From assembly GCF_026191725.2 (NCBI RefSeq), contig NZ_CP120863.1, forward strand, positions 2,336,001-2,400,000: a DNA stretch of 64,000 nt, read 5' to 3'. This document shows, piece by piece, positions 19,508-28,898 of the stretch (position 1 is the first letter of the stretch; each line of letters begins with the position of its first letter). A program made the position numbers and the translations under genes. The notes beneath the pieces are model-generated. The model saw only the letters and a program-made list of their open reading frames with translations. It searched no databases and was not told the origin of the DNA. This DNA is from Roseibium porphyridii. GTDB taxonomy: Bacteria > Pseudomonadota > Alphaproteobacteria > Rhizobiales > Stappiaceae.

Positions 19508-19818
19508 TTGGTCGTCCGTTCAACTTGAATTTCCGGCGAAAGTGACAGGACGTTGAGAAGGACGCAAGCCCGCAAAAGGAATGCAATGGGCCCGGCTTCA
19601 TGCGGACAGACTTGCCCATTGCGGGGGGAAGAAATTGCCTTCCTGTCCGATCCTTGCCGGGGTGACGGACTGCCGCTTACACTATTGAAATGAGTTAAAT
19701 TATTGTAAAATATATATTTTTCTTGATGTGTGTGAGTTGGCACGTCCCTTGCGGGTATGTGGCGGATTATGGGCGCAAGCCCGCGTCAGCAGTGCCCGAG
19801 CTATCAAGAGGACCGAAT
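19508..19818. other. Intergenic region between moxR and flgE
   Basis: This 311-base region separates divergent genes. It contains an AT-rich stretch (about 19680-19725) and, nearer flgE, the sigma-54-type element listed separately. No small gene or hairpin convincing enough to annotate was seen in the moxR-proximal half. Confidence 0.7.
19737..19753 (+). promoter_or_regulatory. Sigma-54-type -24/-12 promoter of flgE
   Basis: TTGGCAC-GTCCC-TTGCG matches the RpoN consensus (TGGCAC-N5-TTGC) exactly. The -12 GC lies about 66 bases before the flgE ATG, leaving a normal 5' leader. In Caulobacter the hook gene is likewise sigma-54 dependent, activated by FlbD. Confidence 0.85.
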
Positions 19819-21201
19819 ATGGGTATTTATGGGGCTATCAACTCAGCCGTTTCCGGACTGGCTGCGCAGGCAACAGCACTGGAAAACATTTCCGGTAATG
19901 TTGCCAACTCGCAGACCACCGGTTTCAAGCGGTTGGATACTACCTTCTCCGATCTTGTGTCCGGTGGCGGTGCCACGCAGGCTGCGCAGGTTTCCGGTAC
20001 GACCTTTGCCACATCGCGCGCAACCAACACAGTGCAGGGCGATATCACGTCTGTCGATGTGGACACCTACATGGCGATTAACGGCGAAGGCTACTTTGTC
20101 GTGACGCAGGCATCGGATGTTGTCGATGGGTCGACAACCTTTGCCGATGAGACCTATTACACCCGCGCGGGCGACTTCGAGCGGGATAAGGAAGGTTATC
20201 TGATCAATGCGTCAGGCTATTACCTTCAGGGTTTCCCGCTTGATCCGGACACTGGCAATGCCATTGGCGACAATCCAACAGTTGTCCGAATCGAGAATCA
20301 GCCGCTATCGGCATCTGCGACAACCACCGTTGAATATCAAGCCAACCTTCCGCGCATTCCGGACACGACCGACTATGACGGCACTACTGATGCGTCCGCC
20401 CTTTTGGATGCAGGTGTCGGTACCAGTGACATTGCTGTGGCGGATGAGCAAGACTTTCTCGATACTTCCGTTTCTGGCGGTTCGATTACCATTTATAATG
20501 AAAATGGTACTGCGATGAATGTCGAAGTTCGCTATGCAAAAACGGCGAACTACAACTCAACCGGTCCGGTCTTTGATGAGTGGACGATGTATATCGGTTC
20601 CGGAGGCGATGCGACCAACGCCTGGTACGACGTAGGTGATGTCACCTTCGATACAACAGGTGAGCTGAACGGTATGACAGCTGGCTCTATCGGCACTGTC
20701 AACGGTACCAGCGACGGCTTCACAATTGCGTCTCTCAATATCGGCGGAACGACTGCAGCGAATGTTGAGTTCTCCTTCGCTAATGGGTCGTTGACGCAAT
20801 ATTCAGATCCCGATGGAACGACGAGTTCTGTGTCCCTCGATCAGGACGGCTATCCTGCCGGTGAACTGACCGGCGTTGCGGTGGACGAATCCGGCCGCGT
20901 TATCGCCAGTTACTCCAACAGTCAGCAACGCGCGGTTTATGAAATCCCATTAGCGACTTTCGAAGCTGAACAGAACCTTCGGCGTGTCGACGGTGCCGGT
21001 TTTGCCGCCACAACGTCCTCCGGCGAGGCAGACTTGACCGGTGGTGGTCAGATCCTGGCCAAAAAACTCGAACTTTCCAATGCCGACATTGCCGATGAAT
21101 TCTCGAAGCTGATCGTTACTCAGCAGGCCTATTCGGCAAATTCGCGGATTGTTACGTCCGCGGACGAGATGTTGGACAGCGCGCTCAACATGGTCCGGTA
21201 A
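19819..21201 (+). CDS. flgE: Flagellar hook protein FlgE, 460 aa
   Basis: The hook subunit. The N-terminal rod/hook signature (YGAINSAVSGLAAQATALENISGN region) is followed by the TTGFK motif, and the C-terminal helix ends with VTQQAYSANSRIVTSADEML, both typical of axial proteins. The variable outer domain between about 100 and 400 is Thr/Asp/Gly-rich, as in alphaproteobacterial hooks. The ATG at 19819 follows AGAGGACC and gives the canonical start MGIYGAI. It is transcribed from a sigma-54-type promoter and followed by flgK, flgL. Confidence 0.97.
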   Translation: MGIYGAINSAVSGLAAQATALENISGNVANSQTTGFKRLDTTFSDLVSGGGATQAAQVSGTTFATSRATNTVQGDITSVDVDTYMAINGEGYFVVTQASDVVDGSTTFADETYYTRAGDFERDKEGYLINASGYYLQGFPLDPDTGNAIGDNPTVVRIENQPLSASATTTVEYQANLPRIPDTTDYDGTTDASALLDAGVGTSDIAVADEQDFLDTSVSGGSITIYNENGTAMNVEVRYAKTANYNSTGPVFDEWTMYIGSGGDATNAWYDVGDVTFDTTGELNGMTAGSIGTVNGTSDGFTIASLNIGGTTAANVEFSFANGSLTQYSDPDGTTSSVSLDQDGYPAGELTGVAVDESGRVIASYSNSQQRAVYEIPLATFEAEQNLRRVDGAGFAATTSSGEADLTGGGQILAKKLELSNADIADEFSKLIVTQQAYSANSRIVTSADEMLDSALNMVR

Positions 21202-21211
21202 GACCATCAAC

Positions 21212-21237
21212 GCCGGCGGGTCTGCCCGCCGGCTTTT
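21212..21237 (+). terminator. Hairpin between flgE and flgK
   Basis: A perfect 9-bp GC-rich stem (GCCGGCGGG, loop TCTG, CCCGCCGGC) followed by TTTT, 11 bases past the flgE stop and 38 before flgK. It has the form of an intrinsic terminator inside an apparent operon, so it may partially end transcription and keep hook protein in excess over the junction proteins. Confidence 0.75.
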
Positions 21238-21275
21238 CTGGCTAAGTCGCAGCGTTTTACGAAGGAGAAGCCGCC

Positions 21276-23129
21276 ATGGGTCTGATGAGTGCCATGAATA
21301 CCGCGGTCTTCGGGATTCAATACAATCAGCGTCAGTTGGATGTAACGGCAACCAACATCGCAAACGCGGATACAGCCGGGTATTCCAAGAAAACGATTTC
21401 AGCCGAGGTTTATTTCGATGGGCTCGGCAACGTAGCTGGTATGAATGCGACGGAAGTCCGTCGCGTCATGAACGAATATGTTCAAGCCGACTACTTCAAT
21501 TCTTTGTCGGATACGAACTACGCAAAACAAATCAACGACTTCACAGACCGTCTCGACGATATTTTCGGTACGATCAATGACAGCAGTAGTCTGACATCCC
21601 TTGCCGGACAATTGTCCTCCGCATTGTCTGTCCTGATCAATGATCCGGGAAATTTTGCGGCCCAGAATGATGTTGTGTCGATTGCAGATTCCTTCGCAAG
21701 GCAACTCAACAGCTCATACGAGCGCATTGACGATCTGCGTCAGGAAGCCGACAACGCACTTTCAACACAGACCGACACCGTCAACGGGCTTTTGAAGAGC
21801 ATCGAAGACATCGATGATGCCATTCGAGATGCCTATCAGTCCGGCATTTCGACCGCTGACATGGAAGACGAGCGGGATCGGCTGGTCGAGCAGCTTTCAG
21901 GGTATCTTGATGTCAATGTCTCCAAAGGCGCAAACGAGACCTTGTTCATCCAGACAGCTGATGGGCAGCAGCTTTATGCGGACAACCAGGCCTCCACACT
22001 GAGCTTCACACCGTCCCACATCCTGCGGCCGGGAGAACCCGGCAACACGGTAATGGTAACGACACCTGGCGGCACGTCGTACGATCTGATCGCTGCCTCG
22101 AACTCTGGCGCAATGGTGGCGACGGCGGAACTGCGTGACGACATACTTGTCGAGGCTCAGGCGCAGCTGGACACGATCGCCGCGGAAATGTCTCTGGCAT
22201 TTTCCAACGTGACCGTTGAGAGTAGCGACGTCACCGTTGGCCTGGACAGCGGTTTTGATTTGGATGTCTCTGCGCTTCAGTCAGGCAATACAATAACCCT
22301 GGAGTACACGGACACTGGCGGTGTCGCCCAAACGGTAACATTGGTTGCTGTTGAAGATGCGTCGCTTTTGCCGCTCGACAATTCAGCAACCGCCAATCCG
22401 AATGACACAGTATTCGGGATAGACATTTCAAGCGGAACACCGTCGACCTACATCACCAACATCGTCGCCGCACTTGGCAGCACAGGCTTGCTGGTCAGCA
22501 ACAACGGTTCCGACGAGTTGCGTGTCCTTGGCGATAATACAGGTCCGACCACAGTTGAAAGCCTGAATGCAAATGTGACTGTGACCGCCAATAGCGATCA
22601 AGGCCTTGGACTGGCAATCTTTGTCGATAGCCGGGATTCCCCTGTTGAGTTCACCGACGCGCTGGAAGACGGTGGTCAAAGGCTCTCCTACGCGAACAGC
22701 ATCGCGATCAATCCAGATCTCTTGGCCGACAGTGCACTGCTGGTCAATTACCAGACGACCCCGACTGCAAATACTGCCAATGATCCGGCGCGTGCCCAGT
22801 TTCTCGCTAGTGCCCTGACATCGTCATCGACCTATTTCGATCCTGACACAGGCATCGGTAGCGGCTCTACCCCATTCCAGGGCAGTGTCATCGATTTCGT
22901 CAATCAGACAGTTTCGTACCAGGGAAACCAGGCTGAAGACGCTGCGACCTATGCAAAGTCAAAAGAGACGCTGACCATGAACCTCGCGATCCGCTACGAA
23001 GAGAGCTATGCGGTCGATCTGGATACAGAATTGGCCTTCATGGTTCAGCTGGAAAACGCCTACGCGGCCAACGCCCGCGTGATGCAGACCATCAACGAGC
23101 TCTTCGATGAGCTTCTGAATATCGTCTAA
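21276..23129 (+). CDS. flgK: Flagellar hook-associated protein 1 FlgK, 617 aa
   Basis: The first hook-filament junction protein. The N-terminal axial-protein region (GLMSAMNTAVFGIQYNQRQLDVTATNIANADTAGYSKK, read in parts) and the C-terminal coil (VDLDTELAFMVQLENAYAAN) match FlgK. The long central part, about residues 200-530, is the variable surface domain. GAAGGAGAAG lies 7 bases before the ATG. It is followed by flgL after 11 bases, indicating one transcript. Confidence 0.96.
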   Translation: MGLMSAMNTAVFGIQYNQRQLDVTATNIANADTAGYSKKTISAEVYFDGLGNVAGMNATEVRRVMNEYVQADYFNSLSDTNYAKQINDFTDRLDDIFGTINDSSSLTSLAGQLSSALSVLINDPGNFAAQNDVVSIADSFARQLNSSYERIDDLRQEADNALSTQTDTVNGLLKSIEDIDDAIRDAYQSGISTADMEDERDRLVEQLSGYLDVNVSKGANETLFIQTADGQQLYADNQASTLSFTPSHILRPGEPGNTVMVTTPGGTSYDLIAASNSGAMVATAELRDDILVEAQAQLDTIAAEMSLAFSNVTVESSDVTVGLDSGFDLDVSALQSGNTITLEYTDTGGVAQTVTLVAVEDASLLPLDNSATANPNDTVFGIDISSGTPSTYITNIVAALGSTGLLVSNNGSDELRVLGDNTGPTTVESLNANVTVTANSDQGLGLAIFVDSRDSPVEFTDALEDGGQRLSYANSIAINPDLLADSALLVNYQTTPTANTANDPARAQFLASALTSSSTYFDPDTGIGSGSTPFQGSVIDFVNQTVSYQGNQAEDAATYAKSKETLTMNLAIRYEESYAVDLDTELAFMVQLENAYAANARVMQTINELFDELLNIV

Positions 23130-23140
23130 GGTTTAGTGTA

Positions 23141-24676
23141 ATGCCTGTCTCGTCCATTACCACATCCCGGACTTACCTGACCCAGCAGCTGGGTGCGCTG
23201 AATGACAAGCTTGCGGAAAAGACTACGCAGCTTGCAAGCGGCAAGGTGGGATCGACCTACGGAGAAATCGGCGACCGGCGCTTGCTCGATATCGAGTTGA
23301 CCCAGAAAGTCAGCATGATCGAAACCTACCAGCAGACGATCACGGTCGCGAACCTTCATCTAGAAACGGCGACGATGTCGCTGGAACGGCTCGAAGACAT
23401 CCGGCGAGACGCCAAGTCGGCGCTCGATACCAACGACTTCGTCATTCAAGACGACGGGCAGACGCAGACGCAATCCCGCGCCGAGTTGCTGTTGAGCGAG
23501 ACCCTGAATATTCTGAATACCGAGATCGCTGGCTATTATGTGTTTGGCGGCACGGATGCCATCAACGACCCTGTGGCGCCGCTCGATGACATCTTGAACG
23601 GGTCAGGGTCGCTGTCAGGACTGCGCGACTACATGGACGAGTTTGCGTCGGCCAACCTTGGGTCTGCCAACACCGGCAGAACGACGACCTCCGCTTTGAC
23701 CACGAATTATGCAGGTCTGGTGCCGACAGATTCCACCTTCACGATCGCTGAGGACGGAGCGCACGACTTCGGATTTGATATCGCCTCGGTGACGTCCACA
23801 CTATCCAATGTCGCTATCACCGGTCCGCTGGCAGCCGATCCGGACAGTTTCGATGTCCAGTTTACCGGTCAACCGGCCTTGGGCGAAACAATTTCCGTAG
23901 AACTGAGCCTGCCGCCCGATCACACCGAGACCATCTCGATTGAGTTCACTGCCGCTTCAAATACGGAAGAGGAGGGGACCTTTCAGATCGGTGCCGATCT
24001 TGAAGAAACTGCCCAGAACCTGCGAGACGCGCTGGCTACCGAGATCGAAGCACAAGCGCAAACAACGCTGCGGGCTGTCTCTGATGAATGGGCGGCAGAA
24101 GAGTTTTTCAGCACCTACAACGGTGAGGAGCCCCAGCGCATCGACGGCCCGCCCTATGACACGGCAACCGCACTGACTGCGGGTGGATCGACAACGGTGG
24201 AGTGGTACACCGGTCGCAATACAACAACAACAGACCCGAGAACCGACAAGAATGCTGTCGTCGACCGCAATCTAACGGTTGAATACGGGATGCGCGCGAA
24301 CGAAACGCCTCTCAAGGAGTTGGTGCAGTCCCTGGCCGCATTTGTCGCTGCCGACTTTTCTGGCGGAACCCAGACTGACGAGGAATACTACAACGCGCTT
24401 TCTTCGAAACTTCGGACCACGCTGCAACCACCAGGTGTCGATCAATCGGGGATCGTCGATATGTCGACAGATATTGCCATCTCCTACCGAACCGCATCCC
24501 TGACCAACGACCGTCACGTTCAAATTAAAAGCAGTTACGAGGGAACGATTGCAGAGATTGAAGGTGTCGACAAAGATCAGCTGGCGGCGGAAATCCTCAC
24601 GTTGCAAAACAATATCGAAGTTTCCTACAGGGCATCGTCGATTGTATTCAATCTGAGCCTCTCCGATTACCTCTGA
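23141..24676 (+). CDS. flgL: Flagellar hook-associated protein 3 FlgL, 511 aa
   Basis: The second junction protein, flagellin-like at both ends. The N-terminus has TTQLASGKVGSTYGEIGDRR, like the flagellin ND0 helix, and the conserved EIAGYYVFGGTDAINDP appears near 125-145. It is longer than many FlgL proteins because of an inserted central beta-rich region (about 180-400). The C-terminal helix ends AEILTLQNNIEVSYRASS-like, as expected. The gene ends the flgE-flgK-flgL group and is followed by a strong terminator. Confidence 0.93.
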   Translation: MPVSSITTSRTYLTQQLGALNDKLAEKTTQLASGKVGSTYGEIGDRRLLDIELTQKVSMIETYQQTITVANLHLETATMSLERLEDIRRDAKSALDTNDFVIQDDGQTQTQSRAELLLSETLNILNTEIAGYYVFGGTDAINDPVAPLDDILNGSGSLSGLRDYMDEFASANLGSANTGRTTTSALTTNYAGLVPTDSTFTIAEDGAHDFGFDIASVTSTLSNVAITGPLAADPDSFDVQFTGQPALGETISVELSLPPDHTETISIEFTAASNTEEEGTFQIGADLEETAQNLRDALATEIEAQAQTTLRAVSDEWAAEEFFSTYNGEEPQRIDGPPYDTATALTAGGSTTVEWYTGRNTTTTDPRTDKNAVVDRNLTVEYGMRANETPLKELVQSLAAFVAADFSGGTQTDEEYYNALSSKLRTTLQPPGVDQSGIVDMSTDIAISYRTASLTNDRHVQIKSSYEGTIAEIEGVDKDQLAAEILTLQNNIEVSYRASSIVFNLSLSDYL

Positions 24677-24722
24677 TCAGCTGTTCCGGGATCAACGGAC
24701 AAGTCTGAAGCAAACAGGAATC

Positions 24723-24759
24723 AAAAAAGGCCGGTCGCGATACGCACCGGCCTTTTTTG
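24723..24759. terminator. Bidirectional terminator between flgL and flaF
   Basis: AAAAAAGGCCGGT ... ACCGGCCTTTTTT forms a 12-bp or longer stem with a 10-base loop and T tracts on both strands. It can end flgL transcripts on the plus strand and flaF transcripts on the minus strand. Confidence 0.88.
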
Positions 24760-24776
24760 ATTTCGAAACTGTTTGC

Positions 24777-25151
24777 CTATTCGGGTTGGGCTCTTAGGCC
24801 TTCTGCAATGGCTCTGTTGATGCTGATAAGCGAAGAAACCTTGTTAGGGTCATCTGAAGACATCACACTCACGGTTTGCCTGAAAACGAAAACGCCCAGT
24901 GATGCGATGTTGTTTTTGATGTCCTGAGGCAACTGACTTTCAGCACCAGTCGCAGAGGTTACCAGAATTGTCCAAAGCTTTCGATTATAGGTGAGCACGT
25001 CGTCCTTTTCCGCGAGGGAGGCGTCTGCCCATTCATCCTTGATCAATTGAAGCCGGGCTGCGGCTTTCATCAGCAGATTCGCTTCCAGTTCCCTCGGTGA
25101 CACTGCCACCTGGCTGGTCTTCTGATAAGCCTGCGCTGCCTGTTTGTACAT
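24777..25151 (-). CDS. flaF: Flagellin regulator FlaF, 124 aa
   Basis: A small helical FlaF-family protein. The hallmark start MYKQAAQAYQKTSQ and SPRELEANLLMKAAARLQ are clear; FlaF in Caulobacter and Brucella is needed for flagellin secretion or synthesis and opposes FlbT. Its first 119 bases overlap the end of flbT in a different frame, so the two are translationally tied. The conserved N-terminal motif makes the ATG at 25151 firm. Confidence 0.93.
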   Translation of the reverse strand: MYKQAAQAYQKTSQVAVSPRELEANLLMKAAARLQLIKDEWADASLAEKDDVLTYNRKLWTILVTSATGAESQLPQDIKNNIASLGVFVFRQTVSVMSSDDPNKVSSLISINRAIAEGLRAQPE

Positions 25152-25527
25152 GACCGATCAGCGTCCCTTCATACTCAATGAGCTTGCGTGCTTCTTTCAG
25201 TGCTTTATAGAAGGCGCCGGTTAGGATGGCGTTACTAATTCTTGTAACGTATGGAATCGTACTCGGTGCGGCCTTCACGATATCGTTGACGAGGGTGAAG
25301 TAGTTCTCCTGAATCCTCTCCAAGTCGGTAGACAGATACATCAGCTGCACGGCCAAATAGACCCGTTTGGCTGGCGTATCCGCAGTGGCCGGCGTGAGAA
25401 TGTCCTTTTCTCGCAGAATAGGTGCCTGGCCTTCGATAAAAAGGCGAGTCCGCTGGTTATCATTCGTAATGACACTGTCACCAATGATAATTCGCTCGCC
25501 CGGTTTTAGCTCGACCTTGAGCGCCAT
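25033..25527 (-). CDS. flbT: Flagellin mRNA regulator FlbT, 164 aa
   Basis: FlbT controls flagellin translation or mRNA stability after transcription. The conserved core runs from MALKVELKPGERIIIGDSVI through LYLSTDLERIQENYFTLVNDI to ALKEARKLIEYEGTLIG (about residue 118). The remaining tail, about 45 residues and Gly/Ser/Asp-rich, is encoded by the sequence that also encodes the start of FlaF. The ATG at 25527 has GGAGGT 6 bases upstream, which decides against in-frame codons further out. It is transcribed with flaF, just downstream of the flagellin genes. Confidence 0.93.
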   Translation of the reverse strand: MALKVELKPGERIIIGDSVITNDNQRTRLFIEGQAPILREKDILTPATADTPAKRVYLAVQLMYLSTDLERIQENYFTLVNDIVKAAPSTIPYVTRISNAILTGAFYKALKEARKLIEYEGTLIGHVQTGSAGLSEDQPGGSVTEGTGSESADESRSPASIDQG

Positions 25528-25618
25528 TCTGTGACCTCCACACATGAGTATCGCCATGAAACGTTAACGAATTGGTTAACGACCATCACTGATACCTTAA
25601 TGAAATTTACCAACTGTG

Positions 25619-27112
25619 TTAACCAAACAGGCTCAATACGCTCTGATCTGCCTGGTTCGCGAGGGACAGAGCGGTCGAGGAGAGCTGCTGGCGTGTCTGC
25701 AGAGCCAGCATGTTCGCACCTTCTTCGTTCATGTCGGCAATGGTGAGCTCACCTGCGCCGACCTCAAGCGTATTGATCAGATTCTGGGTAAAATCGGTTC
25801 GTACTTCAACAGTCGATAATGATGTACCCATTGCCCGAGCAGCCGATCTGAGTTCATCCAGTGCCGCATTGATTGCCTGAAGCGTCCTGTCGATATCTGT
25901 ATCAGTTTTGAATTCAGAAGCTGCCGCAGACAGTCCAACAGTTCCCACAGTGCTTGCGAGTGTCGTCCTGTTGAAATCCGAATTGCTGCTGTCAATGTTG
26001 AACGAGACTTCACCAATCAGACTGATGCTTCCTCCAGAGAAAGAAGCATCTAGACCTTTGACATTGTCAATGAATGTCACCAGATCGCTGACGGTTGTTT
26101 CGGCGTCGATTTCAAGAGACGCAGGTTCAAACCCGTTACCGTCTGTGATTGTTATCGTATCACCAGCTTGAAAACCGCCGGAAACCACGAGAGTGGACGT
26201 GGAACTCAGGGCCGAAACCGACAGTGTCGAAGTCGTTCCACCGGTAGCGCTTCCGTCCGTAGCGGTGCCGCCGCCGGCATTGTCTTTCGAGATGGAGATC
26301 GCGTTATCAAGACCGGATGTAATCGATATTGAATCGGTTGCTTCATCAAAAGTTGCGTGCGCACCATTCAAATCATTTACAGCGTCAACGTAGTCTTGCA
26401 CGGTCGTAATATCAGTACCGACAGTTAGCGTTGTTGTTCCTGAACTATCGGTAATTGTGACCTGATCACCGTTCGCCCAGTCACCTAAATCAGTCAAATT
26501 TGACGAAGCTTGCAGCCCAGTCATGGCCAATGTTGTTGAGCCACCGAACAGGTTGAATGAAGACGTCCCGGTTCCGCCGGGGTCAAGATCGTCCAGATTA
26601 AGACCGTCATCAAGTGATGTGTCTGTAAAATCGACTGGTTCGACTGTCAGATTGGATGTGCTGTCCTCGTTGAAGATAACTTCAAGTTCGTTGCCAGCGC
26701 CTGCTAGCAGGTTTTTACCTTTGTAGCTGGAATCACGGGCCATATCCTCGATCTGCTCGAGGAGGTCGTTGTACTGGCTTGTAAACTGCTTGCGTTCGTA
26801 CTCACTCGACGTTTGGAGCGCTTGGTTGGCGATCGCTTTGGCCGATTCAACCAGTTTTGTGATCGATGTGATGCCCTTATCCGCAGCGCGAATAGTTTGA
26901 ACGGCCTGTCCCATATTGTCCAAAAGATTGGAAAGATCGCTGGCTCTGTCGTTTAATGACTGCGCCGTAAAGAACGAATTGGGATTGTCGAGTGCCGTGT
27001 TTACTTTCAGGCCTGTGGCCAGGCGCGTTTGCGTGACTGATTGAAGATCGGCTGTTTGCTTCAGCGACAGGAGGTTGTCCCGGACCGCGCTTGAAAGAAC
27101 AATATCAGGCAT
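25619..27112 (-). CDS. Flagellin, 497 aa (flagellin 1)
   Basis: A filament subunit. The conserved ends are MPDIVLSSAVRDNLLSL with LATGLKVNTALDNPNSFF at the N-terminus, and NEEGANMLALQTRQQLSSTA with NQADQSVLSLFG at the C-terminus. The central domain (about 150-400) is Thr/Ser/Asp-rich with many DSxxTxTxG repeats, as in surface-exposed flagellin domains, and differs from the other three flagellins. It lies 91 bases upstream of the flbT start on the same strand. Only Asp/Asn/Thr-rich, lysine-poor sequence faces outward, and cysteines are lacking. Confidence 0.95.
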   Translation of the reverse strand: MPDIVLSSAVRDNLLSLKQTADLQSVTQTRLATGLKVNTALDNPNSFFTAQSLNDRASDLSNLLDNMGQAVQTIRAADKGITSITKLVESAKAIANQALQTSSEYERKQFTSQYNDLLEQIEDMARDSSYKGKNLLAGAGNELEVIFNEDSTSNLTVEPVDFTDTSLDDGLNLDDLDPGGTGTSSFNLFGGSTTLAMTGLQASSNLTDLGDWANGDQVTITDSSGTTTLTVGTDITTVQDYVDAVNDLNGAHATFDEATDSISITSGLDNAISISKDNAGGGTATDGSATGGTTSTLSVSALSSTSTLVVSGGFQAGDTITITDGNGFEPASLEIDAETTVSDLVTFIDNVKGLDASFSGGSISLIGEVSFNIDSSNSDFNRTTLASTVGTVGLSAAASEFKTDTDIDRTLQAINAALDELRSAARAMGTSLSTVEVRTDFTQNLINTLEVGAGELTIADMNEEGANMLALQTRQQLSSTALSLANQADQSVLSLFG

Positions 27113-27328
27113 GAGACTTCACCGTTTTTCCTATTCAGTACTCTCAAAGGGGCGTACTTGTTGTTTCAAGATCAGGACGCTCCCTCGTCGTAAATCTAAA
27201 TGGAAAGTTAAGCGGTCGTGCACTCATTAACCTGCTGTAAATAAAAGTTACCAAAAGCTTTCTTTTAACATATTGATTTTTCGTGTGATTTTTTTGAGTC
27301 GAAATTCAGTAATCGAGAATAAAAACAA

Positions 27329-27355
27329 AAACGGCGGACCGAGGGCCCGCCGTTT
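27329..27355 (-). terminator. Terminator of flagellin 2
   Basis: AAACGGCGG ... CCGCCGTTT forms a 9-bp stem. On the minus strand it is followed by a T-rich run complementary to the A tract at 27321-27331, and it lies 46 bases past the flagellin 2 stop. Confidence 0.85.
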
Positions 27356-27401
27356 CTGATTGTCAGCTTGTGAGTCGTGCGTCTGACTGATTCTCTTTTT
27401 A

Positions 27402-28898
27402 TTAGAAGAGAGATAGCACTGTCTGATCCGCCTGCGATGCGAAGGACAGTGATGTCGAAGCCAGCTGCTGACGGGTCTGAAGAGCCAGCAGGTTTGCACC
27501 TTCTTCGTTGGTATCAGCCAAGGTCAAGAGACCTGCACCTTCCTGCAAAGTATTGATCATCGTCTTTGTGTAGTCTTGACGGATCTCAACAGTCGAAAGG
27601 TTCGTACCGAATTCAGAAGCCTGGGATCTCAGGTTTGAAAGCGCAGTGTTCAACCTGTCTACAACCCGGTTGATGTCATTGTCAGTGGCAAACCCGCTGT
27701 CGCTGAGTGCTGAAACTGTGACGCCGGACGTGTTTGCTGTGAAGCCGCTGCTGGCGAAGTCAGTGTTGTCACTTGTAAGCGAGAGGTCTGTTTCTGACGT
27801 AATGTTCAACCGACCGGAGCCAGAGTCGAATGACGCGCTAACGCCGTTGAAATCATTCACGAAACTTTCGAGATCATCAACCGTTGTGTCGGCTTCAATT
27901 TCAAGCGATCCAAGCTCAAAATCGTTCCCGTCTGTCAAGGTCAATGTGTCGCCAACTGCAAATGATCCTGTTTCGGCAAGCAACGCACTTGTTGTTGCCA
28001 GAGCCGTTGCATCAACTGCAAATGTCGACAGCGCTGCTGAGTGTGTCGATGCATCGTCGGAGATATGAAAATCTTCGTCGCTATAGATCGTAAGCTCGCC
28101 ACTTGTGTCGTCAAATTCTGCTCGCACACCTGCGACGGAATTCAATCCGTCAACTAGATCCTGTACAGTGGCGCCGCCAGTTACCGTTGAGCCCACAACT
28201 ACATTAGGAGATGCCGCAGCATCAACAAATTCAAGTGTCATGCCCGCTGTGATGACGTTCGAATCTGAGAGTGCCGAACTGGAGTTGAGGGTCGATGTAC
28301 CGTCGGTAAGAGTGATCGTTTGTTTGCCACCTTGCAAATCAAAGGAAGTCGCGCTTCCCTGACCTTCAGCCAGGTCCGAAAGGTTGAGACCGGTCGATAG
28401 GGCCGTATCGGTATAGTCGACGGCTTCGATGGTCAGCTTGGAGGTTGCATCTTCGTTGAAGATTGTCGTCAGGTCGTTGCCGTCGCCAGCGAGCAGGTTT
28501 TTACCCTTGTAGGAGCTGTCTTTCGCAACATCTTCGATCTGCTCAAGAAGATCGTTGTACTGTTCTGAGAATGTCTTGCGCTCATACTGACTTTGGGTCT
28601 GCAATGCCTGGTTGGCTTTGGCTTTCGCAGTTTCGACCAGGTCAGTGATGGTTTGAATACCTTTGTCGGCCGCCTTGATGGTCTGAAGCGATTGGCCCAT
28701 GTCATCAAGCAAGTTGCTCAAATCGCTGGCACGTGAGTTCAGGCCGGATGCGGTGAAGAAGGAATTCGGATTGTCCAGCGCAGAATTCACTTTCAATCCA
28801 GTCGCCAGCTTGTTCTGGACGCCGGACATCATGTCTGCGGTGGATTGAAGTGTGAGAAGGTTCTGCCGCACGGCAGCTGACAGGGTGATGTCCTGCAT
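27402..28898 (-). CDS. Flagellin, 498 aa (flagellin 2)
   Basis: A filament subunit with the same conserved ends as its neighbours: LSAAVRQNLLTLQST and LATGLKVNSALDNPNSFF at the start, NEEGANLLALQTRQQLAST and SQADQTVLSLF at the end. Its central domain resembles flagellin 1 in length and style (Asp/Thr/Ser-rich, with LTLTDGNDFELGSLEIEAD-like strands) but not in detailed sequence. It has its own promoter region with an exact CtrA-like box and a TATAAT, and its own terminator, so it can be expressed independently of flagellins 3 and 4 upstream. Confidence 0.95.
   Translation of the reverse strand: MQDITLSAAVRQNLLTLQSTADMMSGVQNKLATGLKVNSALDNPNSFFTASGLNSRASDLSNLLDDMGQSLQTIKAADKGIQTITDLVETAKAKANQALQTQSQYERKTFSEQYNDLLEQIEDVAKDSSYKGKNLLAGDGNDLTTIFNEDATSKLTIEAVDYTDTALSTGLNLSDLAEGQGSATSFDLQGGKQTITLTDGTSTLNSSSALSDSNVITAGMTLEFVDAAASPNVVVGSTVTGGATVQDLVDGLNSVAGVRAEFDDTSGELTIYSDEDFHISDDASTHSAALSTFAVDATALATTSALLAETGSFAVGDTLTLTDGNDFELGSLEIEADTTVDDLESFVNDFNGVSASFDSGSGRLNITSETDLSLTSDNTDFASSGFTANTSGVTVSALSDSGFATDNDINRVVDRLNTALSNLRSQASEFGTNLSTVEIRQDYTKTMINTLQEGAGLLTLADTNEEGANLLALQTRQQLASTSLSFASQADQTVLSLF

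Noticed and set aside
25563..25580. GTTAACGAATTGGTTAAC upstream of flbT as a CtrA site
   Set aside because: The spacer is eight bases rather than seven, so it does not match the consensus; it may still be a half-site pair but was not annotated.
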